This document shows, one piece after another, positions 7,631-17,407 of a stretch of 64,000 nucleotides of DNA; the first letter of the stretch is position 1; each line of letters starts with the position of its first letter. The notes beneath the pieces are model-generated. The model saw only the letters and a program-made list of their open reading frames with translations. It made no database searches and was not told where the DNA came from. This DNA is from Leifsonia psychrotolerans (GTDB lineage Bacteria > Actinomycetota > Actinomycetes > Actinomycetales > Microbacteriaceae): contig NZ_JACCFM010000001.1 of the NCBI RefSeq assembly GCF_013410665.1, forward strand, positions 1,302,001 through 1,366,000. The letters are read 5' to 3'. The position numbers and the translations under genes were made by a program.

Positions 7631-8425
7631 TCAGGATGCGTTCTTGCTGTCGCGCCAGGCCAGCCAGTCCACAACCGGGGAGAGGTCATAGTGGGGTCCC
7701 GACAGCCCCAGCGTGAAGAGTCGGGTACCGAGGTCGTAGAGGGCGTCTGCTTCGTCGGTCGTGCGTGAGCGCAACTCGGTGGAGATCTCGATATCGCTCA
7801 TGTCACGACCGACCTTCGCGCACCAGCCGTCGAGCACTCCGAGTTTGTGCTTCATCACGTCCGGGGTCGAGAACGAGTGCCAGATGTCGGCGTGCTTGGC
7901 CACGATGCGCAGCGTTTTCTTCTCGCCGCCTCCGCCGATCAGAATCGGGATGTCGCGGGTTGGCGGCGGGTTGAGCCGCGCCCAGCGGGCTTCGATGCGC
8001 TGCAGGTCGGATTCGAGCGCGTCGAGCCGCGTTCCGGGGGTACCGAACTCGTAGCCGTATTCGTCGTAGTCGCGCTCGAACCAGCCGGCTCCCGTGCCGA
8101 AGAGGAAGCGCCCGCCGCTGATGTGATCGATAGTGCGGGCCATGTCGGCCTGCAGGTCGGCGTTGCGGTAGCTGTTGCAGTTCACCAGAGCACCGAGCTG
8201 AATCGTCGTCGTCTGCTCGGCCCAGGCGGCCAGGAGCGACCACGACTCGAAATGCAGCCCATCCGGCTCACCCGACAGCGGAAAGAAATGATCCCAGTTG
8301 AACACCACATCGACACCGAGCGCCTCAACGCCGGCGACGGCTGTCCTGATCGTGGCGTAGGAGGCGTGCTGCGGGGCGATCTGCACGCCCAAGCGCACCG
8401 GGCGAGGGTCTCGACGAATTGTCAT
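7631..8425 (-). CDS. LLM class F420-dependent oxidoreductase
   Basis: This 264-residue protein belongs to the luciferase-like monooxygenase superfamily in its F420-dependent branch, judged by RLGVQIAPQHASY, FNWDHFFPLSG, LGALVNCNSYRNADLQADMARTIDHISGGR and FGTGAGWFERDYDEYG. It is somewhat short compared with the 300-residue members but matches the compact subfamily. The substrate is unknown. It begins seven bases after the ffh stop and may be read from the ffh transcript. Presence of this family suggests the organism makes coenzyme F420, which the window cannot confirm. Confidence 0.85.
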   Translation of the reverse strand: MTIRRDPRPVRLGVQIAPQHASYATIRTAVAGVEALGVDVVFNWDHFFPLSGEPDGLHFESWSLLAAWAEQTTTIQLGALVNCNSYRNADLQADMARTIDHISGGRFLFGTGAGWFERDYDEYGYEFGTPGTRLDALESDLQRIEARWARLNPPPTRDIPILIGGGGEKKTLRIVAKHADIWHSFSTPDVMKHKLGVLDGWCAKVGRDMSDIEISTELRSRTTDEADALYDLGTRLFTLGLSGPHYDLSPVVDWLAWRDSKNAS

Positions 8426-8431
8426 GCTGAG

Positions 8432-10000
8432 CTAACGTCCGAGCATCTTCTGCAGGGCAGCCATCTCGTCTTCGGTCGGGCCACCCTTCGCTCCGCCACC
8501 GAGCCCGAATCCTGACCCGCCTGAACCGTCGCCGGCGGCGACCGACTTCTCGCCGGACGCGAGTGCCGCATTTTCGGCGGCACGCTTGGCCGGGTTACCC
8601 GACTTCGAGCCCTTCTTTTTCGCCACCTGCTTGCCACGCCCGCCACCGAAGCCGGCGCCGGGGATCGGTCCCATGCCGGGGATGTTCGGCACACCCCCCT
8701 TGGCGACGGTCTTCATCATCTTTGCGGCCTGTTCGAAGCGCGCCACCAGCTGGTTGACCTCGGTGACGCTCGAGCCTGAACCACGCGCAATGCGCAGGCG
8801 CCGCGAGCCGTTGAGCAGCTTCGGGGTGACCCGCTCAGCCTTCGTCATCGACTGGATGATCGCCTCGGTGCGCACGATCTCACGCTCATCGAAGTTGTCA
8901 AGCTGCGCCTTCATGGCGCCGGCACCGGGCAGCATGCCCATCATCTTCTTGATCGAACCCATGTTGCGCAGCTGCTGCATCTGGCCGAGGAAGTCGTCGA
9001 GAGTGAAGCTGTCGGTCGCGAACTTCTCGGCGACCTTACGGGCTTCATCCTCGTCAAAAGCACCCTGCGCCTGCTCGATCAGGGTGAGGATGTCACCGAG
9101 GTCGAGGATGCGGCTGGCCATACGGTCGGGGTGGAACGGTTCGAAGTCGTCAAGGCCTTCGCCCGTCGAGGCGAACATGATGGGGCGCCCGGTGATCGAC
9201 GCCACCGACAGTGCGGCGCCACCGCGGGCATCACCGTCGAGCTTGGTCAAGACGACACCGGTGAAGTCGACACCGTCCTGGAACGCCTTGGCCGTTGCCA
9301 CGGCATCCTGACCGATCATGGCGTCGATGACGAAGAGCACCTCGTCGGGGTCAATGGCCTTACGGATGTCGGCGGCCTGCTTCATCAGCTCGGCGTCGAC
9401 GCCGAGGCGTCCGGCGGTGTCAACGATGACAACGTCATACAACTTCTGCGACGCAAACTTCACCGCATCGCGCGCCACCTTCACGGGGTTGCCCACGCCG
9501 TTGCCCGGCTCGGGCGCGTAGACCGGCACGCCGGCCTGATCGCCCACGACCTGCAGCTGGGTGACGGCGTTGGGTCGTTGGAGGTCGGCCGCGACGAGGA
9601 GAGGCGTATGGCCGTCTTTGGCCAGTGACTTCGCCAGTTTGCCCGCGAGGGTCGTCTTACCCGCACCCTGCAGACCGGCCAGCATGATGATGGTCGGCGG
9701 CTTCTTCGCGAATTCCAGGCGACGCTGCGTGCCACCGAGGATCTGGATCAGCTCCTCATTGACGATCTGAACGACCTGCTGGGCCGGATTCAGCGCCTTA
9801 TTGACCTCATCACCGAGGGCACGTTCACGAACCTTGCCTGTGAAGTCTTTGACGACGGCCAACGCCACGTCGGCGTCGAGAAGAGCGCGACGGATTTCGC
9901 GAACGGTGCCGTCGACATCCGCTGCCGACAATTTGCCTTTGGTGCGGAGATTCTTAAAGGTCTCGGCGAGGCGTTCTGAGAGGTTTCCAAAAGTAGCCAT
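8432..10000 (-). CDS. ffh: Signal recognition particle protein Ffh (SRP54)
   Basis: Ffh binds 4.5S RNA and hydrophobic signal sequences and delivers ribosomes to FtsY. The 522-residue protein has the N domain (1-85), the GTPase G domain with GLQGAGKTTLAGKL (about 108-121), DTAGRLG and TKLDGDARGG, and the methionine-rich M domain (about 320-440). The last 80 residues are Gly/Ser/Lys-rich and poorly conserved. TAAACT at 10010-10015 could give a near-leaderless message. ftsY lies just upstream with one small gene between, so both GTPases of the targeting cycle are neighbours. Confidence 0.96.
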   Translation of the reverse strand: MATFGNLSERLAETFKNLRTKGKLSAADVDGTVREIRRALLDADVALAVVKDFTGKVRERALGDEVNKALNPAQQVVQIVNEELIQILGGTQRRLEFAKKPPTIIMLAGLQGAGKTTLAGKLAKSLAKDGHTPLLVAADLQRPNAVTQLQVVGDQAGVPVYAPEPGNGVGNPVKVARDAVKFASQKLYDVVIVDTAGRLGVDAELMKQAADIRKAIDPDEVLFVIDAMIGQDAVATAKAFQDGVDFTGVVLTKLDGDARGGAALSVASITGRPIMFASTGEGLDDFEPFHPDRMASRILDLGDILTLIEQAQGAFDEDEARKVAEKFATDSFTLDDFLGQMQQLRNMGSIKKMMGMLPGAGAMKAQLDNFDEREIVRTEAIIQSMTKAERVTPKLLNGSRRLRIARGSGSSVTEVNQLVARFEQAAKMMKTVAKGGVPNIPGMGPIPGAGFGGGRGKQVAKKKGSKSGNPAKRAAENAALASGEKSVAAGDGSGGSGFGLGGGAKGGPTEDEMAALQKMLGR

Positions 10001-10009
10001 TGTGGCTCT

Positions 10010-10015
10010 AGTTTA
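10010..10015 (-). promoter_or_regulatory. Candidate -10 box for ffh
   Basis: TAAACT lies 10-15 bases before the ffh ATG at 10000, predicting a very short 5' leader. No ribosome site is visible between it and the ATG. Confidence 0.4.
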
Positions 10016-10039
10016 ACCGCAGTGAGGAGTGTTGAACGT

Positions 10040-10543
10040 TCAGTCGTCGATGGAGATCGTCACGGTGTCGCCGTTGATGTCGATCGCGATGATGAGAAGG
10101 GTGTCGGTCTCGTGCGGTGCGATCGAATAGTCGAGCAATGCGAAGTGCTCGTCGCTGCCGCCGTGGTGCGGGTAGAAGCCCACCCGTTGCAGCCGTAGTG
10201 AGCGCAAAAAATCGATCTGCTGATCACCCGAATCCCAGATCACGGCGTCACCGAGCGCTTCGGGACCGAGGTCGTCGATGGACTGCTCGATGAACTGCGC
10301 CGTCGTCGATCCCTCGGAACTGAGTTCGGCGACGAGCGACTCCCGCACCTGAGTGTCGAGATCTTCAATCGCGTTGACCATGGCGGCCGCGATGTCGAGC
10401 GACTCCGGCTTCACCGAATCCTCATCCGGTGCGCTGAGGGTGATGTCGACGTTCTGGTCGCCCAGTTCCGTCACCTCAGACCAATACATCTCCCCGGCAC
10501 CGTCGCTGCCGAGTACGCCGAAGAAGTCATGTTCGATGGTCAT
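10040..10543 (-). CDS. DUF2004-like acidic protein
   Basis: A 167-residue, strongly acidic soluble protein starting MTIEHDFFGVLGSDGAGEMYWSE. The pattern FFG, a W near residue 21, the central acidic helical region and the closing DINGDTVTISIDD resemble DUF2004 proteins, which have no known biochemical role; this assignment is from memory of the family and is tentative. No signal peptide, membrane segment or catalytic motif is seen. It begins nine bases after ftsY and is probably its operon partner. Confidence 0.65.
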   Translation of the reverse strand: MTIEHDFFGVLGSDGAGEMYWSEVTELGDQNVDITLSAPDEDSVKPESLDIAAAMVNAIEDLDTQVRESLVAELSSEGSTTAQFIEQSIDDLGPEALGDAVIWDSGDQQIDFLRSLRLQRVGFYPHHGGSDEHFALLDYSIAPHETDTLLIIAIDINGDTVTISIDD

Positions 10544-10552
10544 GGTGGGGTC

Positions 10553-11428
10553 CTATCCGACGAGATTTTGTGCGAAGACGTGAGGGGTAAAGCCGGTGAG
10601 GTCGTTGATTCCCTCACCCTGACCCACCAATTTGATCGGGATGCCGGTCTTCTCCTGAACTGCGAGAACAAAGCCGCCCTTTGCGGAACCGTCGAGCTTG
10701 GTCAGAACCAGTCCCGTCACGCCGGCGTGTGCGATGAATGCTTCGGCCTGCGCCAGTCCGTTTTGCCCCGTCGTCGCGTCGAGCACTAACAGCACCTCGG
10801 CAATCGGTGCCTGCTTTTCGAGCACCCGACGAATCTTGGTGAGCTCATCCATGAGCCCGCCCTTCGTCTGCAAGCGCCCGGCCGTGTCGATAATGACGAT
10901 TTCAAAATTCTCTGCTTTGGCCCGCTCAACCGTTTGAAACGCGACGGATGCTGGGTCCTGACCTTGCGCCTGCGGCTTGACGATCTCGGCACCGGCCCGG
11001 TCGGCCCAGGTAGCCAGCTGCTCGACGGCGGCGGCACGGAACGTGTCGGCGGCCCCGATCAGCACAGTCCGTCCGTGATTGCGCAGAAACTTCGCAAACT
11101 TACCGATGGTCGTGGTCTTGCCGACCCCATTGACCCCGACGACGAGCACGACGGCAGGACGATCACTGAGAGTGAGCGTGGAATCGAGGCGGGCAAGGCG
11201 TTCTTCGATGCCCTCACGCAGCATCCGCTGCAGATCCTTCGGGTCTGTCGTGTTGTATTTCGAGACTTTCGCACGCAGATCGGCCACAATCGCCTCGGTG
11301 ATTGCCGGCCCGAAGTCGGCTGTGATGAGCGCGTCTTCCAAATCGTCCCACGTCTCAGCGTCGATTGTCTTCTTCGCGAACATGCCGCGAAGGGCGCCGG
11401 AAAGTGACCAGGGGGTGCGATCTGCCAT
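10553..11428 (-). CDS. ftsY: SRP receptor FtsY
   Basis: FtsY is the membrane-associated GTPase that docks the signal recognition particle. The 291-residue protein contains the NG domain only: GVNGVGKTTTIGKFAKFL (about 98-115), DTAGRLQTKGGLMDEL and TKLDGSAKGG. The acidic A domain is absent, as usual in actinobacteria. The ATG at 11428 has TAGGCT exactly 7-12 bases upstream and no ribosome site, so a leaderless message is likely. The neighbouring DUF2004-like gene and ffh follow on the same strand. Confidence 0.96.
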   Translation of the reverse strand: MADRTPWSLSGALRGMFAKKTIDAETWDDLEDALITADFGPAITEAIVADLRAKVSKYNTTDPKDLQRMLREGIEERLARLDSTLTLSDRPAVVLVVGVNGVGKTTTIGKFAKFLRNHGRTVLIGAADTFRAAAVEQLATWADRAGAEIVKPQAQGQDPASVAFQTVERAKAENFEIVIIDTAGRLQTKGGLMDELTKIRRVLEKQAPIAEVLLVLDATTGQNGLAQAEAFIAHAGVTGLVLTKLDGSAKGGFVLAVQEKTGIPIKLVGQGEGINDLTGFTPHVFAQNLVG

Positions 11429-11434
11429 GCGTCT

Positions 11435-11440
11435 AGCCTA
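11435..11440 (-). promoter_or_regulatory. Candidate leaderless -10 box for ftsY
   Basis: TAGGCT occupies -12 to -7 relative to the ftsY ATG at 11428. Confidence 0.5.
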
Positions 11441-11566
11441 CGGTGCCGTCCAGCTCTTCCCGGATGGCGCACGGTGGCGGGCGTTGTGTGGCGGGACCCG
11501 AGGCGAGTCGATAACCTGTGCACTGAACCACTCGGCACCGCCAACCACTCCCTGAAGGGCCTCGCT

Positions 11567-12958
11567 GTGACGCAGCTGTCAGAAGAAGAATCAACCAGAT
11601 CAGAGGCCGCTTTGGCGACCGTGGCCGATCAACTCGGTCGCGCCTTCATCCGGCCGGGCGAGGAGGGCTGGGATGCAGCCCGTCGCCCGTGGAATCTCGC
11701 GGTCGATCAGCGCCCTGCCGCTGTCGCCTACCCGCGTACTATCGCCGACGTGCAGTTGCTCCTCGCCGTCGCCGCCGCCGAAGGATTCACCGTGACCGTG
11801 CAGCCCAACGGCCACGGCGCCAACGGCAGCATGGAGAACTGCATCCTTGTGCGCACCACGGCCTTCGATGAGGTGACGATCGACGCTCACTCGCGCACCG
11901 CTCGGATCGGTGCCGGCGTGAAGTGGGGCAGCGTTGCGCCACTGCTGGACGGTACCGGCCTGATCGCCTTGCCCGGCACCAACCCGGACATCACGGTGGC
12001 CGGCTATCTGCTCTCCGGCGGGCATTCCTGGTTCAGCCGCACCTATGGCGTCGCGGCCCACTCAATCGTGGCCGTCGAGCTCGTGGATGCGACCGGCACT
12101 CTGCAGCGCATCACCGCCGAGAGCGACCCCGACCTGCTCTGGGGACTGCGAGGCGCCGGCGGATTGTTTGGCGTCGTCACGGCACTGGAGATCACGCTGT
12201 TCCCGGCTCCGACTCTCTTCGGCGGGCGCCTTCTGTTCCCCGGAGCAGTGGCCGAGGTCGTCTTCGATCAGGCCGCCCGCCTGATGGACGACGCCCCGAA
12301 CGAACTCAACATCATCCTGGGCATGATGAACCTTCCCGACATCGAAATGGTTCCGCCGCCGCTTCGCGGGCAGACGGTGGCAACGGTCGACGTGGTCTTC
12401 GTCGGCACCGCGACCGCGGGCCAGACGTTGCTTGCTCCCTTGCTGGCCGCCGTCACGCCCCTCGTCGATCTCACTCGTGAGTTCATTCCTTCGCAGCTCG
12501 GCGCCGTCTCTGACGAACCCACAGCACCGAGCGCCGCCGAGGACTGGTCGGCGGTCGGGGCCACACTTGATTCCGAGAGTCTGCACGCTCTCATCGCAGC
12601 CTTCCGCGCGGCAACCCCGGCCGGTCTCACGTTGTTGCAGGTGCGGCCGCTGGGTGGCGCCCAGGCGGATGCGCAGGCTGCTTCGGGAGGTGTGGCCGGG
12701 CACCTCGACGGTGGCTTCGTCACCTTCGCTGCAGCGATCATCATGGACCCCACACGCGTCATCGACCGCCAGGCGGTGTTTGCCCCCTTTGACCAGGCGA
12801 TGCGAGGCCGTGCGGGCAGCGGAAACCTTCCATCAATGCTGGGAAACGGAGCGCAACTCGCCGATGCCTACTCCCCCGCCGCACTGGCTCGGTTGGCCGA
12901 GATCAAGCGCCGGGTCGACCCGAACAACCTCTTCCGCAGCAACAGGGCCCTCCCCTAG
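11567..12958 (+). CDS. FAD-binding oxidoreductase, berberine-bridge type
   Basis: This 463-residue flavoenzyme has an FAD-binding PCMH domain (about 40-210) with VQPNGHGANG, LPGTNPDITVAGYLLSGGHSWFSRTYG and LRGAGGLFGVVTALEITL. A short BBE tail ends RRVDPNNLFRSNRALP. Such enzymes oxidise sugars, alcohols or secondary metabolites; the substrate is unknown. The cysteine used by bicovalent members is missing in the GYLLSGGHSW region, so flavin is at most singly linked through histidine. The GTG at 11567 was chosen because GAAGGG stands seven bases upstream; a longer frame to 11474 has no family similarity. Confidence 0.85.
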   Translation: MTQLSEEESTRSEAALATVADQLGRAFIRPGEEGWDAARRPWNLAVDQRPAAVAYPRTIADVQLLLAVAAAEGFTVTVQPNGHGANGSMENCILVRTTAFDEVTIDAHSRTARIGAGVKWGSVAPLLDGTGLIALPGTNPDITVAGYLLSGGHSWFSRTYGVAAHSIVAVELVDATGTLQRITAESDPDLLWGLRGAGGLFGVVTALEITLFPAPTLFGGRLLFPGAVAEVVFDQAARLMDDAPNELNIILGMMNLPDIEMVPPPLRGQTVATVDVVFVGTATAGQTLLAPLLAAVTPLVDLTREFIPSQLGAVSDEPTAPSAAEDWSAVGATLDSESLHALIAAFRAATPAGLTLLQVRPLGGAQADAQAASGGVAGHLDGGFVTFAAAIIMDPTRVIDRQAVFAPFDQAMRGRAGSGNLPSMLGNGAQLADAYSPAALARLAEIKRRVDPNNLFRSNRALP

Positions 12959-12970
12959 ACCGATGCTGGT

Positions 12971-13001
12971 ACGCGGTCAGGACACTCGTTCCTGATCGCG
13001 T
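12971..13001. terminator. Bidirectional hairpin between the FAD oxidoreductase and smc
   Basis: Arms 12971-12982 and 12990-13001 pair over 12 bases with one G-T pair and a seven-base loop. The hairpin lies between the convergent 3' ends and overlaps the last codons of smc, so it can end transcription from both sides. Confidence 0.5.
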
Positions 13002-16000
13002 CCCACCCGCTGGCCGACGACGGCCGAGACCCCGTCGTGCCGCATCGACACCCCATAGAGCGCATCCGCGATCTCCATTGTGCGCTTTTGGTGGGTGATC
13101 ACGATGAGCTGGCTTGTCTCACGCAAGTCCTCAAAAATGGTGAGCAGCCGCCCGAGGTTTGCGTCGTCGAGTGCCGCCTCAACCTCATCCATGATGTAGA
13201 ACGGGCTTGGCCGCGCCTTGAAGATTGCGATCAGCAGCGCGACAGCGGCAAGCGAGCGTTCACCGCCCGAGAGCAGCGAGAGCCGCTCGATCTTCTTGCC
13301 GGCCGGCCTGACCGACACGTCGATGCCCGTCGTCAGCATCGAGTCCGGATCGGTCAGCCAGATGCTTCCGGTGCCGCCTGGGAAAAGCACGGGGAACACC
13401 TCGGCGAATGCGGCCTTCGTGTCGTCGAAGGCACTCGCGAAAATGAGCTCCATCGTGCCGTCGATATCGTCGATGATCGTCAGCAGATCGGCCCTGGTTT
13501 TCGTGAGATCGGTGAGTTGCTCCGTCAGAAAGAGGTGTCGCTGCTCGAGCGCCGCGAACTCTTCGAGCGCGAGTGGGTTCACCCGGCCGAGCTGCGCGAG
13601 CGTGCGTTGCGCGATCGCCAGCCGATTCTGCTGTTCCGTTCGATCAAAACGGGTGGGTGGGTCCTGTTCGTTCGTCGGCGAGATGAGTAAATCGGGGCCG
13701 TACTCGGAGATCAGCACGTCTTCGACCAGACCCAATTCGCTGCCCGCTCGCTCGAGCAGGTTGGACAGATGCAGCCGCTTCTCGTAGATCTGCAGTTCGA
13801 GCCCGTGCACGTTCTCGGTGATCGCTTGCAGCCTGTCACGCAGAGTTGATTCGGCTCGACGAAGCGCGTGCAGCTCTTCGTCCTGGCTGCTGCGCTCGAC
13901 TTCTGCCGTGTTCAGCTTCACTCGCGCTTCATTGACCGCTGCGTCGACAGAGGCCAGTAGTGTCGGCAACGCAGTGGCCACCGCCGTGGCGGCATCCACA
14001 TGGCGCCGACGGATCACCGCCCGCCGGGCCGCATCGTCGGCCGCGGCCCGCTCGTCGTCACGTTGGTGTGCGAGCGCGGCAGCGTGGGCTTCCGCCGCAC
14101 TGACCCGCTCCCGCGCAGTCTCGACCTGAAGCCGCGCTTCAACCTCACGTTCACGGGCTGTCTCGAGTCGGGCGAACAGGGCGTCGCGTGAGCTCACATC
14201 GAGGATCGGCCGCGGCACGGCCTGCGCGGCGCGCAGCGTCGCCAGCGCCGCATTCGCTGCCGTTTCGGCCTCGATGACTGCCGCGCCGGTCTGACCGTGA
14301 GCGCTCGACAGCCGCTCACACTCGGCTGCAGCCGCCTCGACCTGCACGGTGGCGCGGTTGACCTTCTCGACGTGAGCGGCGCGGCGGGAATCATGGTCGC
14401 GCTGAGCCGCCCGCGCGCTCGCCGCCTGGCTGCGATGCGCCTGCAGCAGCGCGCGCAACTCGTCGAATTCGACACGTTCGCTCTCGATCCGAGCCGCGAC
14501 CTCGCTCAACCGTTCGGCCGCACTCTCGCGTTCCGCGACGAGTTCGAGCGTGCTGCGCTTGGCTCCGGTGCCTCCCCGCAAGACAAACTCGCTCAGCACG
14601 TCACCGGCTTTCGTGATGACCGTGACTGGTCCGGCGGATGCCGCGGCCACCAACCGCGCGTGAGCCACCCGTGCTGCCGCGAGATCATCGGCGATCACAA
14701 TGGACGCCAGAATTCCGAGAACACCCGCGGGAGCGGTGACGACCGAGCCCGCCGATACGATTCCGGGAAGCTCGATCATCGCGACGGAGCCGTGTGAGCC
14801 AGCGTCGCCGACGATCACGTCGACTCGACCCAGATCGGCGTCACGGGCATGCTCAATGGCGACGAACGCGGCGTCACGGTTCTCCACCAGTACCGCATCG
14901 GCCAGAGTGCCCAGCGCTGCGGCGATCGCCGCTTCGAACCCCGGCCGCACGCGAACGTGTTCGGCGACGAGCCCCTGCACACCGTCGAGGCCAGCCCCGA
15001 TCAGCTCCGAGGAACCGTCTTTTTGATCGAGTGCCAGTGACAGCGCGCTGTGGCGAGCGGCCAGCGCATCACGCTCGCGTTCGTGCGAGTGCAGGATGTC
15101 ACGAAGCCGTTCGATATCGGCCTCACCGGTGACGACGGCGGCCTGGGCGCGCTCGGCAATGTCGGCGAAGTCGGTATCCGTCTCGGCATCGGCGGCTTCC
15201 CCATCACCCTCTGCGTTCAATGCATCCACCCGCCCCTGCGCCTGCAGCCGACGCTCATTCGCAGCATCCAGCGCGTGCATCTGACGCAACACCTCGCCGC
15301 GCACGGCGGCGAGCCGGGACGCCGCAGTGTTGGCGAGGCCGGTCAGTGTGGAGATGTCGAGGTCATGTTGCGAGACCAGGGCTGCCTGCGCAGCGATGTG
15401 CTCGTCACTTGCATCAAGCTCGCCGCGGGCACGCGCGCTGACAGACTGCGCAGCGGCCCAGGCAGCTTCGGCCGTGCCGATGGCAGCGCGTAACCGATCG
15501 ATCTCGGACTCGGCCTCGTGCACCATCGCCGGGGTGATCGTCGGGCCGTGGTCCCGCTCGATGGCTTCGGCACCGAGCAATGCCAGCCGCTGATTTGCAA
15601 GCGTGTAGAGCCCACGCAGTCTTTCCTGAACCGATTCCAATCCGAAACTCGTGCGACGGGCCCGGTCGACGGCGTCGCCCCGGTGCGCCTGCTCGAGGCG
15701 TTGAATGCGCAGCTGCTTCTGTTCGAGCTGTTCCTGCACCACCAAGCGCTCCGAGTGACGCTCGCTCTCGGTGCGCCCGTGTGCGTCGAGCGCCGTGCGT
15801 ACCGTGAGCACGTCGTCGGCCAGAAGTCGCGCCCGCGCATCACGCACAACAGCCGCGATCCCCTGTGCTTCACGGGCGATCTCCGCTTGTTTGCCGAGAG
15901 GTTTCAGTTGCCGACGAATCTCCCCCGCCAGATCGCTCAAGCGCGTCAGGTTGGCCTGCATCGCATCGAGCTTGCGCAGTGTCTTCTCTTTACGGCGACG

Positions 16001-16510
16001 ATGTTTGAGGATGCCGGCGGCCTCTTCGATGAATCCGCGCCGATCTTCGGGACTTGCCTGCAGAACGGCATCGAGCTGCCCCTGTCCGACGATGACGTGC
16101 ATCTCGCGACCCAAGCCAGAGTCGCTCAGTAATTCCTGCAGGTCGAGGAGCCGGCAGGTCTGCCCGTTGATGGCGTATTCGCTTCCCCCGTTGCGAAACA
16201 GGGTGCGTGAAATCGTGACTTCTGTGTAGTCGATGGGCAGAGCGCCGTCGCTGTTGTCGATCGTGAGGGTCACCGCCGCACGGCCGAGAGGGCCGCGAGT
16301 CGAGGTGCCGGCGAAAATGACGTCTTCCATCTTGCCGCCGCGGAGGGTCTTCGCACCCTGCTCCCCCATCACCCAGGCGAGGGCGTCGACCACGTTCGAC
16401 TTGCCGGAGCCGTTGGGTCCGACGACGCAGGTCACGCCGGGTTCGAAGGCGAAGGTCGTTGGTTGAGCGAACGATTTGAACCCCTTGAGGGTGAGGCTCT
16501 TCAGATACAA
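12977..16510 (-). CDS. smc: Chromosome segregation protein SMC
   Basis: SMC is the long coiled-coil ATPase of bacterial condensin and acts with ScpA and ScpB. The 1177-residue protein has an N-terminal head with the Walker A motif GPNGSGKSNVVDALAWVMGE (about 32-51). Two coiled-coil arms flank a hinge near 500-640. The C-terminal head carries the signature LLSGGERSLAAVALL and Walker B FYIMDEVEAALDD. The start is a TTG at 16510 with GAGAGGG eight bases upstream, and MYLKSLTLKGFKSF matches homologues from residue 1. In many bacteria smc stands next to rnc and ftsY; here ftsY is nearby and rnc is about 4 kb away. Confidence 0.96.
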   Translation of the reverse strand: MYLKSLTLKGFKSFAQPTTFAFEPGVTCVVGPNGSGKSNVVDALAWVMGEQGAKTLRGGKMEDVIFAGTSTRGPLGRAAVTLTIDNSDGALPIDYTEVTISRTLFRNGGSEYAINGQTCRLLDLQELLSDSGLGREMHVIVGQGQLDAVLQASPEDRRGFIEEAAGILKHRRRKEKTLRKLDAMQANLTRLSDLAGEIRRQLKPLGKQAEIAREAQGIAAVVRDARARLLADDVLTVRTALDAHGRTESERHSERLVVQEQLEQKQLRIQRLEQAHRGDAVDRARRTSFGLESVQERLRGLYTLANQRLALLGAEAIERDHGPTITPAMVHEAESEIDRLRAAIGTAEAAWAAAQSVSARARGELDASDEHIAAQAALVSQHDLDISTLTGLANTAASRLAAVRGEVLRQMHALDAANERRLQAQGRVDALNAEGDGEAADAETDTDFADIAERAQAAVVTGEADIERLRDILHSHERERDALAARHSALSLALDQKDGSSELIGAGLDGVQGLVAEHVRVRPGFEAAIAAALGTLADAVLVENRDAAFVAIEHARDADLGRVDVIVGDAGSHGSVAMIELPGIVSAGSVVTAPAGVLGILASIVIADDLAAARVAHARLVAAASAGPVTVITKAGDVLSEFVLRGGTGAKRSTLELVAERESAAERLSEVAARIESERVEFDELRALLQAHRSQAASARAAQRDHDSRRAAHVEKVNRATVQVEAAAAECERLSSAHGQTGAAVIEAETAANAALATLRAAQAVPRPILDVSSRDALFARLETAREREVEARLQVETARERVSAAEAHAAALAHQRDDERAAADDAARRAVIRRRHVDAATAVATALPTLLASVDAAVNEARVKLNTAEVERSSQDEELHALRRAESTLRDRLQAITENVHGLELQIYEKRLHLSNLLERAGSELGLVEDVLISEYGPDLLISPTNEQDPPTRFDRTEQQNRLAIAQRTLAQLGRVNPLALEEFAALEQRHLFLTEQLTDLTKTRADLLTIIDDIDGTMELIFASAFDDTKAAFAEVFPVLFPGGTGSIWLTDPDSMLTTGIDVSVRPAGKKIERLSLLSGGERSLAAVALLIAIFKARPSPFYIMDEVEAALDDANLGRLLTIFEDLRETSQLIVITHQKRTMEIADALYGVSMRHDGVSAVVGQRVGRDQERVS

Positions 16511-16588
16511 CGCATCCGCCCTCTCCGGTCAACCGCTTGCTGTCACAGTGCTGGGTCTACGGTACCCGACACGGTGCGGCAGAAGCGT

Positions 16589-17407
16589 CTAGTTCTTCGG
16601 AGTGGCTCTTCGCAATGCGAGGAACCCGCCGGCTGCGGCCACGACCGCGGGGATGAGTAACCAGGCGAAGATTCCGGCCGTCCCCTGTGCCGAAAACCAC
16701 GTGATCACGGCAGGCCAACTGCTCGTGTACGTAATCAGGGCGACAGTACCGAGCAGCAAGAGCGCGAGCGAGATCCAGAAGATCAGCATGCCCGGCATCC
16801 GCCAGCGCATATAGACCGTGGCGATGGAGGCGCCGATGAAGAATACGAGAAGCTGTGTCACGAAGAACGACAACAGGTCGACGTACCAGGCCCCCTGCCC
16901 GAACCAGAGTGCGTTGAACATGTACGTGCCGAGGCCCCAGCCGTGCGTGAGCCTTTCAATCTGGGTGAGCAGCGTGAACGCCGCGGCGTTGAACGCCGAG
17001 ATCAGCACAAAAAGCAGTGAGGTTCCGAGGTAGAACTCACGGCGGGTCACGCTGAAGCCGAGAGCGAACGGAAACCCGAAGGCGATCGATTGCACGGCCA
17101 CGACGATGAGGTACCACTGCGGCGCGAGAACGGCCCAGCTGTAGCGTTGGCCTTCCGTCGCCGCCACGCCGCTCAGCCCTTCGCCCGTCGCGAAGCCGAT
17201 GATGTTCGAGATGATAATGCTGACAGCGAAAGCGAATGCGACGATCAGCCAGGGGATTCCGATGTAGGTGCGGCGGTCGACGAGGTGCATCCGCACGACG
17301 CTCCAGATGCGGGCCACCGACGTGCGGGGTACTTCCTGCGGGTGTTGTCTCGTCACGGGCGTCTCCAACGGTGAGGACAGAGCGGATGGTGTGGTCGTCG
17401 TGTTCAT
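16589..17407 (-). CDS. ABC transporter permease of the YtrA-linked system
   Basis: A 272-residue membrane protein with six probable helices after an N-terminal cytosolic segment of about 55 residues. It looks like an ABC-2 type permease without a known substrate. The ATG at 17407 overlaps the stop of the ATPase gene (ATGA), and both follow a YtrA-type GntR regulator, so the three form one operon. Systems of this arrangement in Firmicutes respond to cell-wall antibiotics; whether that holds here is inference. Confidence 0.85.
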   Translation of the reverse strand: MNTTTTPSALSSPLETPVTRQHPQEVPRTSVARIWSVVRMHLVDRRTYIGIPWLIVAFAFAVSIIISNIIGFATGEGLSGVAATEGQRYSWAVLAPQWYLIVVAVQSIAFGFPFALGFSVTRREFYLGTSLLFVLISAFNAAAFTLLTQIERLTHGWGLGTYMFNALWFGQGAWYVDLLSFFVTQLLVFFIGASIATVYMRWRMPGMLIFWISLALLLLGTVALITYTSSWPAVITWFSAQGTAGIFAWLLIPAVVAAAGGFLALRRATPKN